Of a DNA stretch of 64,000 nucleotides, positions 34,835 to 42,932 are shown piece after piece. Origin of the DNA: an uncultured Rhodospirillales bacterium (GTDB lineage Bacteria > Pseudomonadota > Alphaproteobacteria > ATCC43930 > CGMCC-115725); assembly GCA_903828515.1 (NCBI GenBank), contig CAIKMD010000002.1, positions 434,001-498,000 on the forward strand. The letters are read 5' to 3'. The stretch's first letter is position 1, and each line of letters begins with the position of its first letter. Both the position numbers and the translations under genes were made by a program. The notes under the pieces are model-generated. The model worked only from the letters and a program-made list of their open reading frames with translations. It was not told where the DNA came from and made no database searches.

Positions 34835-36189
34835 CCCCTCGGTTCGATGGTGTGACTCGGTTTGGAGAGCGCTGTCTCGCGAATACGCAGGCCGGCCGCT
34901 TCGAGGCTCAAATCGCGCGCGATAAGCTCCCCGAATTGATCGCTCTCGCCCGCGGGTCTACGGAACAGGTCATAGACGCCGGGTGCGGTGGCGATGAGCG
35001 TTGTATCCGCGAGTTGAGGGTGGGCGCATAATCTGTCGCAGGCGCTCAGATGCACAACTCCCGATGCTCCGCCTGTTGAACCGAGGATTTCGGCAAGAAT
35101 CCGGGCGTCCGCCTTGCTGTCCGATGTTCCGAGCGGACATCCCGGCGTGCCCGAACAGGCGACCATCGAAGCCGCCGGGTCATCAGGATCACATGTTAGT
35201 CCGATTGCCGCGAGAGATTGCATCACGCGATGAGCGATTTCTCGCGGGACGGATGGAATGATGACGCTTTGCCAGGGTGTAAAACGCAGGCTGCCGTCGC
35301 CGTTTTCTTCAGCAATGATGGCAAGCTGAGTCAAAGTCTCCGGGGCGATACGACCGACCAAGGGCACCGCGCCGACGTGGGCAAGTCCATGCTCACGCTG
35401 ATCCCGTATACCGACATGTCCTGAAGAGACGGCGGGTTGCCGTCGCCAACGCGAGATTTCCGCGCCACGCCGCAGGTCCAGGTCATGCACCTGTGATAAC
35501 CGGTCGAAAAATTCTTGGCGAGAAACGTAAGTGAAAAGATCATTGAAGCGCGTGATGCGCGGGTGGCGTCGCGCTTCTTCAAAGAACAGCGAAAGCGCCG
35601 CCGCGATGGCCGCAACTGCACGTTCCGTGCGAATGGCGACAAACGGCGTGTCGTCCTCGGCTTGAAGGGGAGGGTGGCCGGCGAAGCCAAGCGCTATCAT
35701 CGTGCCGCCGGCCATGCTCGACAGCCAGATGTCGTGCGGCTGGTCGACGGCGGCAACCGCTTCACCGCCATCGACGAGAAAAGAAAACTTCGCCGATAAT
35801 TTCCAACACGTCTCGTCTGTCTCGATATGAGCAAGGAGATCGCGCGCGATCGGCAAGATATCCATATGCTGTGACACGTCGAGACCGGCGGTCGGACTCA
35901 CCATGACGTTTCGGACGTCGTCCGCTTCCGGTCGCGTCGGACCAAGCCCGGCATCGAGAAGAGTATCGACGAGGGCGGCTTCCTTGTCCGGCGAAACGCC
36001 ACGAATGTGAAGGTTTACCAGTTTGGTCATGTCGATGATTCCGTTGCCGAAGCGAAAGGCGGCATCGGCGATCGTGCGGGCTTGCGCGGCGGTCAGGTGC
36101 CCGAAGGTCAGCCTGATGCGGCAATTGCCGCCGTCCTGGGATCGCGAAATTCGGAACAAGCGCGGCTTCGTCGAGGGTCGTTCAGACAT
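34831..36189 (-). CDS. cobG: precorrin-3B synthase CobG
   Basis: 452 residues with the duplicated ferrodoxin-like half domains of nitrite/sulfite reductases. The Cys set for a [4Fe-4S] cluster is visible in the second half as C-x5-C (CSGTPGC) and C-x3-C (CDRLC). That pattern with a short protein and B12 context identifies CobG, the oxygen-dependent monooxygenase that makes precorrin-3B in the aerobic pathway. It is first in the riboswitch-controlled unit and is coupled by overlap to the importer ATPase. The rest of the corrin genes, except cobF, are not in the window. Confidence 0.87.
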   Translation of the reverse strand: MSERPSTKPRLFRISRSQDGGNCRIRLTFGHLTAAQARTIADAAFRFGNGIIDMTKLVNLHIRGVSPDKEAALVDTLLDAGLGPTRPEADDVRNVMVSPTAGLDVSQHMDILPIARDLLAHIETDETCWKLSAKFSFLVDGGEAVAAVDQPHDIWLSSMAGGTMIALGFAGHPPLQAEDDTPFVAIRTERAVAAIAAALSLFFEEARRHPRITRFNDLFTYVSRQEFFDRLSQVHDLDLRRGAEISRWRRQPAVSSGHVGIRDQREHGLAHVGAVPLVGRIAPETLTQLAIIAEENGDGSLRFTPWQSVIIPSVPREIAHRVMQSLAAIGLTCDPDDPAASMVACSGTPGCPLGTSDSKADARILAEILGSTGGASGVVHLSACDRLCAHPQLADTTLIATAPGVYDLFRRPAGESDQFGELIARDLSLEAAGLRIRETALSKPSHTIEPRG

Positions 36190-36261
36190 CGAGGCACCTT
36201 GGTCACACCAAAGGCCAGAGCAAAGCGTGGGCTAATGGATGGCCCACTTCACATCGAGACT

Positions 36262-36475
36262 CCCCGTCCGATGTGCTCACACATGACCGCGACCATCGGC
36301 AGGTCTCCTGGCTTGCGGGTCCTAACCTTTCATCGCCTTCCCAACGGCCGAGGCCGCCAGTGGCTATTGATGAATGGCTCTCCGCTCACAGTTGCGGGGG
36401 CAGTCACGGATTTGGCACGATGCCTCACCGTGTTCCCTCTTAGGCCCTTGCGGGCACCGACGGCGGGTGCACTGT
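36262..36475 (-). promoter_or_regulatory. cobalamin riboswitch upstream of cobG-btuDFC
   Basis: Read on the minus strand: ctgcccccgcaactgtgag (36401-36383), the P8-type arm cactggcggcctcgg, and ccaggagacctgcc (36310-36297), the same core as the receptor riboswitch. Downstream it has gagcacatcggacgggg (36278-36262), matching the other element's gagcacattggccgggg. The remaining bases to the cobG start (36190-36261) hold only leader. On the other side, 36476-36635 separates it from the divergent cobF gene and must contain both promoters; I see no certain promoter motif. Confidence 0.93.
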
Positions 36476-36635
36476 TGCATGACGGCCTGTCATCGTAAAG
36501 ACCGCGCAGCGGGGAACGTCATCCCCACAAGCGGGCGGAGAAGGTTGTTTTTTCAGATGATGTCGATTTTCGAGGGGTTGCTTCGGACGGTTGCTATCAT
36601 CTGACGCGCAATCAAGAGACGTGGAGCGGCGCGGC

Positions 36636-37403
36636 ATGAAGAGGATTCTCATCATCGGGATCGGCGCGGGGGATCCCGATTACATCACCATGCAGGCGGT
36701 GAAGGCGCTCAACGAGGTCGATGCGTTCTTCATCATGGACAAGGGCGACGCCAAGGAAAAGCTGATCGCGCTGCGCAAGGAAATTTGCAAGCGATACATC
36801 AAGAGTGACGACTATCGCTTTGTTGATGCAGTAAGTCCTGAGTGGGATCGCGGTGCCGAAGATTACCGGGCGACGGTCGAGGACCTCAATAACGACAAGC
36901 AGGCCGTGTTCGAGCAATTGATCGAAGGGCTCGGTCCGGACGAGTGTGGCGCGTTCCTCATTTGGGGCGATCCGATGCTCTATGACAGCACGATCCGCAT
37001 CGTCGCCGCGATTGCCGCGCGCGGCGTCCACCTCTTCGACTACGAGGTCATCCCCGGCATCACCAGCATCCAGGCGCTGGCGGCAAAACATAAGACCCCG
37101 CTCAATCACATCGGCCAGTCGGTCGAGATCACCACCGGGCGAAAGCTCGGCGAGGGATTTCCGGCCGGGTTCGACACGGTCGTCGTCATGCTCGATGCCC
37201 GCAACGTCTATAAGCAGTTCGCCGATCAGGACATCGATATCTATTGGGGCGCCTATATCGGTACGCCCGACGAAATCCTCATCGCCGGGAAGCTGAAGGA
37301 CGTCGCCGGCGAGATCGAGCGCCGCCGGGCCGATGCGCGGCGCGAAAACGGCTGGATCATGGACACCTATATCTTGCGTCGGGGCGTCGGGGACGGGAGC
37401 TGA
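36636..37403 (+). CDS. cobF: precorrin-6A synthase (deacetylating) CobF
   Basis: 255 residues from the ATG at 36636 with ggag 11 bases upstream. It is a tetrapyrrole methylase: the SAM-binding start 'ILIIGIGAGDPDYITMQAVKAL', then 'FLIWGDPMLYDST' and 'YEVIPGITSIQALAA'. The exact GDPMLYDST and 'DAFFIMDKGDAKEKL' forms are characteristic of CobF, which adds the C-1 methyl and removes the acetyl group of precorrin-5 in the aerobic pathway. It diverges from cobG. The riboswitch lies on the other strand, so direct B12 control of cobF is not evident. Confidence 0.9.
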   Translation: MKRILIIGIGAGDPDYITMQAVKALNEVDAFFIMDKGDAKEKLIALRKEICKRYIKSDDYRFVDAVSPEWDRGAEDYRATVEDLNNDKQAVFEQLIEGLGPDECGAFLIWGDPMLYDSTIRIVAAIAARGVHLFDYEVIPGITSIQALAAKHKTPLNHIGQSVEITTGRKLGEGFPAGFDTVVVMLDARNVYKQFADQDIDIYWGAYIGTPDEILIAGKLKDVAGEIERRRADARRENGWIMDTYILRRGVGDGS

Positions 37404-37524
37404 TCGCCGGCCGCCGCAAAACGCCTACGGCGACAGCGAATTGCACCGATCAAGTACAAAATGTTTCCGAACGCAAAATATCGGTCTTGATCCCCCTTGG
37501 CCTTTGGGCACAAGCTGTAGCGTT

Positions 37525-37705
37525 CACGGTGCTTCGGATGCCACTACATCTGGGGCCGGCGGGGAATTCGGCGCGCCAAATCAAGCGGTTAGCCGGGGCT
37601 GCCTTCGCAACTCTCAGCGACGAGCGGCTGTCGCTTCAGGCCACCGATGCAGTCGCATCGGGACGGTCCGGCAGCCACCATATCTGCGAGCGAGAAGGTG
37701 CCGTG
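37525..37705 (+). promoter_or_regulatory. diverged cobalamin riboswitch-like element upstream of nrdAB
   Basis: Compared with the two canonical riboswitches here, the same blocks occur in the same order. A closing stem cacggtgc/gtgccgtg (37525-37532 with 37698-37705, two G-U pairs) encloses ggggaattcgg, ccggggctgccttcgcaac (37584-37602; canonical gctgcccccgcaac), a P8-type hairpin gccaccgatgc...gcatcgggacgg, and gcgagcgagaaggtgcc (canonical gcgagccaggagacctgcc). The central cccc has become ctt and the last block is changed, so ligand affinity or type may differ. B12 control of a class I ribonucleotide reductase has precedent in Streptomyces. Confidence 0.6.
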
Positions 37706-37721
37706 AGCACGAAAGACGTCC

Positions 37722-37773
37722 TCGGGCGGAGTGCTCCGGAGGCCGCTTGCAGCGACGGCGATAAGCCGCCCGA
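37722..37773 (+). promoter_or_regulatory. long hairpin in the nrdA leader
   Basis: tcgggcgg at 37722-37729 is exactly complementary to ccgcccga at 37766-37773. It lies between the riboswitch-like core and the ribosome-binding-site hairpin, as expected for part of an expression platform. It has no following T-run, so it is not an intrinsic terminator. Confidence 0.5.
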
Positions 37774-37797
37774 TCGACGCGCAAGCAGTCCCGACGG

Positions 37798-37826
37798 CTT
37801 CCCCTCAAGGCAAGAACAAGGGGAAG
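37798..37826 (+). promoter_or_regulatory. hairpin sequestering the nrdA ribosome-binding site
   Basis: cttcccct at 37798-37805 pairs perfectly with aggggaag at 37819-37826, leaving a 13-base loop. The second arm is the Shine-Dalgarno sequence itself, 4 bases before the nrdA ATG at 37831. When formed, the hairpin would block translation. The pairing is seen directly; the switching role is inferred from the riboswitch-like element upstream. Confidence 0.6.
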
Positions 37827-37830
37827 ATTA

Positions 37831-39768
37831 ATGTCCGCACGGGCCTACGACATCGATAAACACGGTCACCTCGTCGCGTTCACGCCGAACGTCGCGCGCT
37901 ATATTCCGGTGAAGGAACACGCCGAAGCGCCGCCGATCGTTCTGGAAAAGCGCGCGCCGCTTCCCGGTCCGCTAGGGGCCCCGCCGAAGCCTTCCGATCT
38001 TCGCCTCGACCGCAGCCGCGACGCGCTGTTGACTCCGTTCGGCAAGGCGACCCTCCAGGATCGCTATCTGATGCCCGGCGAGAGTTTCCAGGACATGTTC
38101 GCCCGCGTCTCCTGTGCCTATGCCGACGACGTCGACCATGCACAACGCCTCTACGACGCGATGTCGCGCCTGTGGTTCATGCCGGCGACGCCGGTGCTGT
38201 CGAACGGCGGCACCACCCGCGGCCTGCCGATTTCGTGCTTTCTCAATACCGTTCCGGATTCGCTCGAAGGCATCGTCGATATCTGGGACGAGAATGTCTG
38301 GCTCGCATCCAATGGCGGCGGTATCGGCACCTATTGGGGCAATGTTCGCTCGATCGGTGAGGCAGTCAAAGGCTGCGGCGAGACCTCGGGCATCATTCCG
38401 TTCATTCATGTGATGGACGGGCTGACCCTGGCGATCAGCCAGGGCTCGCTGCGCCGCGGCTCGGCAGCCTGCTATCTCGACATCCATCATCCCGAGATCG
38501 AGGAATTCCTCGAGATCCGCAAGGCGTCCGGCGACTTCAACCGCAAGGGCCTCAACCTCCATCACGGCATCAACATCACCGACGAATTCATGGAGGCGGT
38601 GCGGCTCGGCGGCATGTTTGGGCTCAAGAGCCCCAAGACCGGCGAGACGCTGCGCGAGGTCAATGCCCGCCAACTCTGGCAGCGCATTCTCGAGACCCGG
38701 ATTCAGACCGGCGAGCCGTACATGCTGTTCATCGATACGGTCAATCGCGCGCTGCCGAAACATCAGCGCGACCTCGGCCTCAAAGTGTCGAGTTCCAACC
38801 TCTGCAGCGAGATCGTGCTGCCGACCGGCATGGATCACAAGGGCAAGGAACGCACCGCAGTGTGCTGCCTCTCCTCGCTCAATCTCGAGATGTGGGACGA
38901 ATGGCACGAAGAGCCGGGCTTGGTCGAAGACGTGCTGCGCATGCTCGACAACGTGCTGAGCCAGTTCATCAAGGATGCGCCCGACAGCATGGAGCGGGCG
39001 AAATACTCGGCGCTGCGCGAACGCTCGGTCGGCCTCGGCGTGATGGGCTTCCACTCGTTCCTGCAGGCCAAGGGCGTACCGTTCGAAAGCGCGATGGCGA
39101 AGTCTTGGAACTTCAAGATTTTCCGCAAGATCCGTCGCGAGGCCGATGCGGCGTCGGTCGCGCTGGGCCTTGAACGCGGTCCGTGTCCCGACGCGCTCGA
39201 ACGCGGCATGACCGCGCGGTTCAGCCACAAGATCTCGATCGCGCCGACGGCGTCGATCAGCATCATCTGCGGCGGCACCAGCGCCTGCATCGAACCGATC
39301 CCGGCCAACGTCTATACGCACAAGACGCTGTCCGGCGCCTATGTCGTGCGCAACCCGCATCTGGAAAAATTGCTTGCGGCCAAGGGCCTCGACACCCAGG
39401 AGACCTGGCAATCGATCGTCGAGCATGAGGGTTCGGTGCAACATCTCGATTGCCTGAGCGACAGCGAGAAGGCGACCTACCGCACCGCGTTCGAGATCGA
39501 TCAGCGCTGGATCATCGATCTCGCCGCCGATCGCGCCCCGTTCATCTGCCAGAGCCAGTCGATCAACCTCTATCTGCCGGCCGATATCGACAAGTGGGAT
39601 CTGCATATGCTGCACTGGACGGCATGGAAGCGCGGGATGAAGAGCCTCTATTACTGCCGCTCCAAGTCGATCAGCCGCGCTGCCTTCGCGGGCCAGCTCG
39701 AAAAGGTCGTGCAGCACACCAGCGACGCGGGCCGCACCGATTACGAGGAGTGCCTGTCGTGTCAGTAA
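37831..39768 (+). CDS. nrdA: class I ribonucleotide reductase large subunit NrdA, without ATP-cone
   Basis: 645 residues. The catalytic set is visible: C136 (PISCFLN), N323/C325/E327 (SNLCSE), a Cys pair near C345-C346 that includes the partner of C136, adjacent Tyr residues in KSLYYCRSK near 620, and the C-terminal shuttle CLSC at 641-644. It is about 115 residues shorter than E. coli NrdA because the N-terminal ATP-cone is absent, so dATP overall-activity inhibition of the usual kind is not expected. It reduces ribonucleotides with NrdB. Expression appears to be controlled by a riboswitch-like leader and a hairpin over its ribosome-binding site. It overlaps nrdB by 10 bases. Confidence 0.92.
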   Translation: MSARAYDIDKHGHLVAFTPNVARYIPVKEHAEAPPIVLEKRAPLPGPLGAPPKPSDLRLDRSRDALLTPFGKATLQDRYLMPGESFQDMFARVSCAYADDVDHAQRLYDAMSRLWFMPATPVLSNGGTTRGLPISCFLNTVPDSLEGIVDIWDENVWLASNGGGIGTYWGNVRSIGEAVKGCGETSGIIPFIHVMDGLTLAISQGSLRRGSAACYLDIHHPEIEEFLEIRKASGDFNRKGLNLHHGINITDEFMEAVRLGGMFGLKSPKTGETLREVNARQLWQRILETRIQTGEPYMLFIDTVNRALPKHQRDLGLKVSSSNLCSEIVLPTGMDHKGKERTAVCCLSSLNLEMWDEWHEEPGLVEDVLRMLDNVLSQFIKDAPDSMERAKYSALRERSVGLGVMGFHSFLQAKGVPFESAMAKSWNFKIFRKIRREADAASVALGLERGPCPDALERGMTARFSHKISIAPTASISIICGGTSACIEPIPANVYTHKTLSGAYVVRNPHLEKLLAAKGLDTQETWQSIVEHEGSVQHLDCLSDSEKATYRTAFEIDQRWIIDLAADRAPFICQSQSINLYLPADIDKWDLHMLHWTAWKRGMKSLYYCRSKSISRAAFAGQLEKVVQHTSDAGRTDYEECLSCQ

Positions 39769-40859
39769 AAGGTCTCGGCGATCTCGATCCGCGCACGCTC
39801 ATCGGCACCGGCAAGGTCGGGCTGCTCAAGGCGACCGGCACCTACAATGTCGAACGCTATCCCTGGGCCTACGAGTTCTGGAAGCGCCAGCAACAGACCC
39901 ATTGGATGGGCGAGGAAGTGCCGCTCGGCGCCGACATCAAGGACTGGGCGTCGGATCGCGTGACCGACGGCGAACGCAGCCTGCTGACCCAGATCTTCCG
40001 TTTCTTCACCCAATCGGATGTCGAGGTCGGCGACAACTACCTCAAGCGCTACATCCCGATCTTCCAGCCGCTCGAAGTGCAGATGATGATGGCCGCGTTC
40101 TCGAACATGGAGACGGTTCACATCGACGCCTACGCGCTATTGCTGAAGACGCTCGGCATGCCGCAATCGGAGTTCGAGGCGTTCCACGACTACGCCGAGA
40201 TGCGCGCCAAGGCCGACTACATGCACACGTTTGGCGTCGGCACGGTGTCGGACGTCGCCCGCACGCTCGCCATGTTCGGCGCCTTTACCGAGGGCATGTC
40301 GCTCTTCGCGAGCTTCGCCATGCTGCTCAACTTCCCGCGCCACAACAAGATGAGCGGGATGGGCCAGATCGTGACCTGGTCGGTGCGCGACGAGAGCCTT
40401 CATTGCGAGGCGATCACCCGGCTGTATCACGAATGGAATCGCGAAACCGGTGCGGTGACCAAGGCGGTGCGCGACGACATTCTCGACGTTGCCAAGACGA
40501 TGGTTCATCTGGAAGAGCGCTTCGTCGATCTTGCCTTCGGGCTTGGCGAAATCCAGGGCATGACGGCGACGGACATCAAATCCTATGTCCATTACATCGC
40601 CGATTGGCGCCTGACCCAGTTGAAGCTCACGCCGGCCTTCGGCTACTTCGCCGAGCAGGCGAGCGGCTATCACCAGGTCAAACCGCATCCGTTGCCCTGG
40701 CTGGTGGAAATCCTCAACGGCGTCGAACACGCCAATTTCTTCGAGCAGCGCGCCACGGAGTATTCCAAAGGCGCGACGAGCGGAAGCTGGGACGGCGCCG
40801 ACGGCGTCTGGGCGGCTTTCGAGGCGCAAGACAAAGTCGCGCAGCACGCCGCGGAGTAG
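39759..40859 (+). CDS. nrdB: class I ribonucleotide reductase radical subunit NrdB
   Basis: 366 residues from a GTG at 39759, which has gaggag 8 bases upstream and overlaps the nrdA end by 10 bases. All di-iron ligands of the E. coli type are present with the same spacing: D87, E118, H121, E178, E212, H215. The radical tyrosine is Y125, 4 residues after H121 (ETVHIDAY). It is therefore a normal tyrosyl-radical, oxygen-dependent small subunit. No ATP-cone is attached here either. The gene is translationally coupled to nrdA. Confidence 0.92.
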   Translation: MSVKGLGDLDPRTLIGTGKVGLLKATGTYNVERYPWAYEFWKRQQQTHWMGEEVPLGADIKDWASDRVTDGERSLLTQIFRFFTQSDVEVGDNYLKRYIPIFQPLEVQMMMAAFSNMETVHIDAYALLLKTLGMPQSEFEAFHDYAEMRAKADYMHTFGVGTVSDVARTLAMFGAFTEGMSLFASFAMLLNFPRHNKMSGMGQIVTWSVRDESLHCEAITRLYHEWNRETGAVTKAVRDDILDVAKTMVHLEERFVDLAFGLGEIQGMTATDIKSYVHYIADWRLTQLKLTPAFGYFAEQASGYHQVKPHPLPWLVEILNGVEHANFFEQRATEYSKGATSGSWDGADGVWAAFEAQDKVAQHAAE

Positions 40860-40860
40860 G

Positions 40861-40904
40861 ACCTTCTCTTAGAATCTCTCTCGGCGCTTGCGGGGAGAGA
40901 AGGT
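40861..40904. terminator. probable two-way terminator between nrdB and the Nudix gene
   Basis: accttctct at 40861-40869 pairs with agagaaggt at 40896-40904, with a further tctctc/gagaga pairing inside. It starts directly after the nrdB stop and reaches the stop codon of the converging Nudix gene. Plus-strand sequence after it reads tattta, a weak T-run. Confidence 0.5.
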
Positions 40905-41545
40905 TATTTAGCCGCGCCGCCCAGTTTTTTTCGGGTGGGTTTCGCCCTCACCTTGCGCAGGCGCCTGCGGTTGGCGCGCAGCCAGTAGAGCGCGAGGATC
41001 GTGAGCCCGTTCTGGATGTCGCCGGTCTGGAGCCGCTTCATCGCTTCACGGTAAGCCAGCACGACCACCTTGATGTCCTCGTGCTCGGCGGCAACCCCGT
41101 GAATGCCGCCGGCGCCGCGCGAATCGACCAACCCGCACAACACCTCGACCGTTTCGGTGCAGGCACCGGGGCTCGGCATATAGCGATGGACCGGGATGAG
41201 CGGACCCTTGATCGCGATGCCGGCTTCTTCCTGGGCTTCGCGCCGGGCCAGATCGGCCGGGGTTTCGCCTTCGTGATCGATGATCCCGGCGACAATCTCG
41301 AGTTCCCACCCGGCCATGCCGGCGAGGTGGGCTGGCAGGCGGAACTGCTCGATCAGGACGACGGCGTCGCGCTTCGGGTCATAGAGCAGAACGCCGACCG
41401 TGTGGTGGCGCTCGAAGACCTCACGCTCCATCCTGCTGCTCCACGCGCCGCTATAGAGGCGGTGGCGCAGACGATAGCGGTCGAGGCGGAAGAAGCCTTT
41501 GTGCAGCGTTTCGCGTTTGAGGATTTCGACGGCGTCGTCACTCAC
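40904..41545 (-). CDS. Nudix hydrolase, ADP-ribose pyrophosphatase-like
   Basis: 213 residues from a GTG at 41545. The Nudix box is present with REAQEEAGI at 102-110 (REUXEEXGU), but the first part, GIIDHEGE (87-94), has one residue more than the standard G-x5-E. The upstream 'VVLIEQFRLPAHL' and 'ELEIVAGIID' and the downstream 'PSPGACTETVEVL' are those of the NudF/ADP-ribose pyrophosphatase group. It would hydrolyse ADP-ribose or a related nucleoside diphosphate sugar. The C-terminal 20 residues are very basic (RANRRRLRKVRAKPTRKK), which is unusual for the family. Confidence 0.8.
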   Translation of the reverse strand: MSDDAVEILKRETLHKGFFRLDRYRLRHRLYSGAWSSRMEREVFERHHTVGVLLYDPKRDAVVLIEQFRLPAHLAGMAGWELEIVAGIIDHEGETPADLARREAQEEAGIAIKGPLIPVHRYMPSPGACTETVEVLCGLVDSRGAGGIHGVAAEHEDIKVVVLAYREAMKRLQTGDIQNGLTILALYWLRANRRRLRKVRAKPTRKKLGGAAK

Positions 41546-41601
41546 GCCGGGACTTTAGAGGGAAGTCCCGGCGGGCGACAATCTCTGGCGGCGTAGCAGG
41601 G

Positions 41602-42129
41602 CTAAGAATTCCAGTAGAAATCCATCGCCTGTCCGCCCGACGCCGACACATTCACGTCGCGACTCTGCGTCTGTCCCTGGTTGGTCACGCTGAGCTTGTA
41701 ACGGCCGGGTGCCAGATGCGCGAAGAAGTAAGGGCCATCGGATATCGCGTCGAGCACGGTCCGGCCCTTGGTGTCGACCAGCGTCACGTTCACATCGGCG
41801 ATGAACTGGCCCGACTTCGTCAGCGCGAATTGAAGCCGCAGATTGTACTGGCTCTTCACCGACTGCAGCGTCTGGCGGTCCTCGTCACCGGCGCCGCCGG
41901 TGATGTAGCTGACGTCGCCCTGGCGTTGCGACTGGAGGGTCGGGGGCGCCATCGGCGGGGGCGGCACGATGGCTTGCTGGGCGGGCGCTGCCTCCATCGG
42001 CGTGATCGGCGCCATTTGCTGCGTCGGGTATGGCTGGATCGGCGGGATCGGTCGCGGCTGAAACTCCTGGCTATGGGCGGCCAAGGCGATCGCGGTGAGC
42101 GAAAGTGCGGTAATCAGGAACAGTTTCAT
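41602..42129 (-). CDS. small exported protein with a Pro/Gln-rich linker and a CarboxypepD_reg-like domain
   Basis: 175 residues. A signal peptide (MKLFLITALSLTAIALAAHS) is followed by about 50 residues rich in Pro, Gln and Ala, then a compact beta-rich domain ('YNLRLQFALTKSGQFIADVN', 'PYFFAHLAPGRYKLSV', 'GQAMDFYWNS'). The 'F..L.pG.Y.l.v' pattern is that of carboxypeptidase-regulatory-like beta-sandwich domains, which often bind or stabilise surface structures. It is monocistronic, and diverges from the 2OG oxygenase gene. Function unknown; probably periplasmic or surface located. Confidence 0.65.
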   Translation of the reverse strand: MKLFLITALSLTAIALAAHSQEFQPRPIPPIQPYPTQQMAPITPMEAAPAQQAIVPPPPMAPPTLQSQRQGDVSYITGGAGDEDRQTLQSVKSQYNLRLQFALTKSGQFIADVNVTLVDTKGRTVLDAISDGPYFFAHLAPGRYKLSVTNQGQTQSRDVNVSASGGQAMDFYWNS

Positions 42130-42249
42130 GGCTTGTGCTCTCCTGCGGGCGAAGGCTTGCGGTTTCGCGCAGGAACAAGAATGGCCGCGGTTCGTCGTTT
42201 TTGTTGGGCGGGTTGTTGGCTTTTCTGGGGCAGGTTTTAAGATGCCGTC

Positions 42250-42897
42250 ATGACGACGATCGCCGCGGACGACCGTTTTATCGATCTGGCGCTGTTCGAG
42301 CGCACCCCGCTGGTGCTCGCGCCGTTCGACCACATCATCGTTCCCGGCTTCGTGCCCGCCGAGGCGCGCGCGGCGCTGGCGGCCGATTATCCGAAGATCG
42401 ACCGGCCCGGCAGCTTTCCGGTCGGTGACCTCCGCTTCGGTCCGGCCTTCCGGTCCTTTCTTGATGCGATCGAAGGGCCGGCGATGCGTGGGGCCTTCGC
42501 GCGCAAGTTCGGCATCGATCTCGACGGGCGGCCGACCATGGTGACGGTGCGGGGGCGCGCCCAACTGAAAGACGGGAGCATCCACACCGACACCGCGTCG
42601 AAGCTGATCACTGTCCTGGTCTATATGAACGAGGCGTGGGAAGCCCCCGGCGGCCGGCTCCGGCTGCTGCGCTCTGCCGACAACCTCGACGACGTGGTGA
42701 CCGAGGTGCCGCCGGCGGCGGGAACGCTGCTGGCCTTCCGGGTGAGCAAGAATTCCTATCACGGTCATGCGCCGGCCAGCGGCCCGCGCCGCGTCGTGCA
42801 ACTCAACTGGGTCGAGAGCGAGGCCGTGGTGCGGCGCGAGAGGCTGCGCCATGGGATTTCGGCGCGGGTCAAACGGCTGCTGCCGTTTCGGGGTTAA
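42250..42897 (+). CDS. 2-oxoglutarate/Fe(II)-dependent oxygenase (prolyl 4-hydroxylase-like)
   Basis: 215 residues. The facial triad is H112-x-D114 (IHTDTASK) and a distal His at 171 or 173 (SYHGHAP); an Arg at 180-181 (GPRRVVQLNW) would hold 2-oxoglutarate. The 'LITVLVYMNEAWEAPGGRLRLL' segment (trimmed here to ITVLVYMNEAW) matches the 2OG-FeII_Oxy_3 group. Bacterial members often modify sugars or proteins; the substrate is unknown. It is followed 35 bases later by a small membrane-protein gene. Confidence 0.8.
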   Translation: MTTIAADDRFIDLALFERTPLVLAPFDHIIVPGFVPAEARAALAADYPKIDRPGSFPVGDLRFGPAFRSFLDAIEGPAMRGAFARKFGIDLDGRPTMVTVRGRAQLKDGSIHTDTASKLITVLVYMNEAWEAPGGRLRLLRSADNLDDVVTEVPPAAGTLLAFRVSKNSYHGHAPASGPRRVVQLNWVESEAVVRRERLRHGISARVKRLLPFRG

Positions 42898-42932
42898 CCG
42901 GTCGCTAACCGTCCCGCTTCTAGACTAGGCCC

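Noticed and set aside
36590-36636. Start of cobF at an earlier TTG (36591)
   Set aside because: The added 15 residues do not match the family, and ggag precedes the ATG at 36636.
37404-37530. NrdR boxes before nrdA
   Set aside because: I looked for paired acaCwATATwGtgt-type boxes and saw no convincing match.
37972-39717. A 581-codon open frame on the minus strand opposite nrdA
   Set aside because: Shadow of a highly conserved gene; no motif and no ribosome-binding site.
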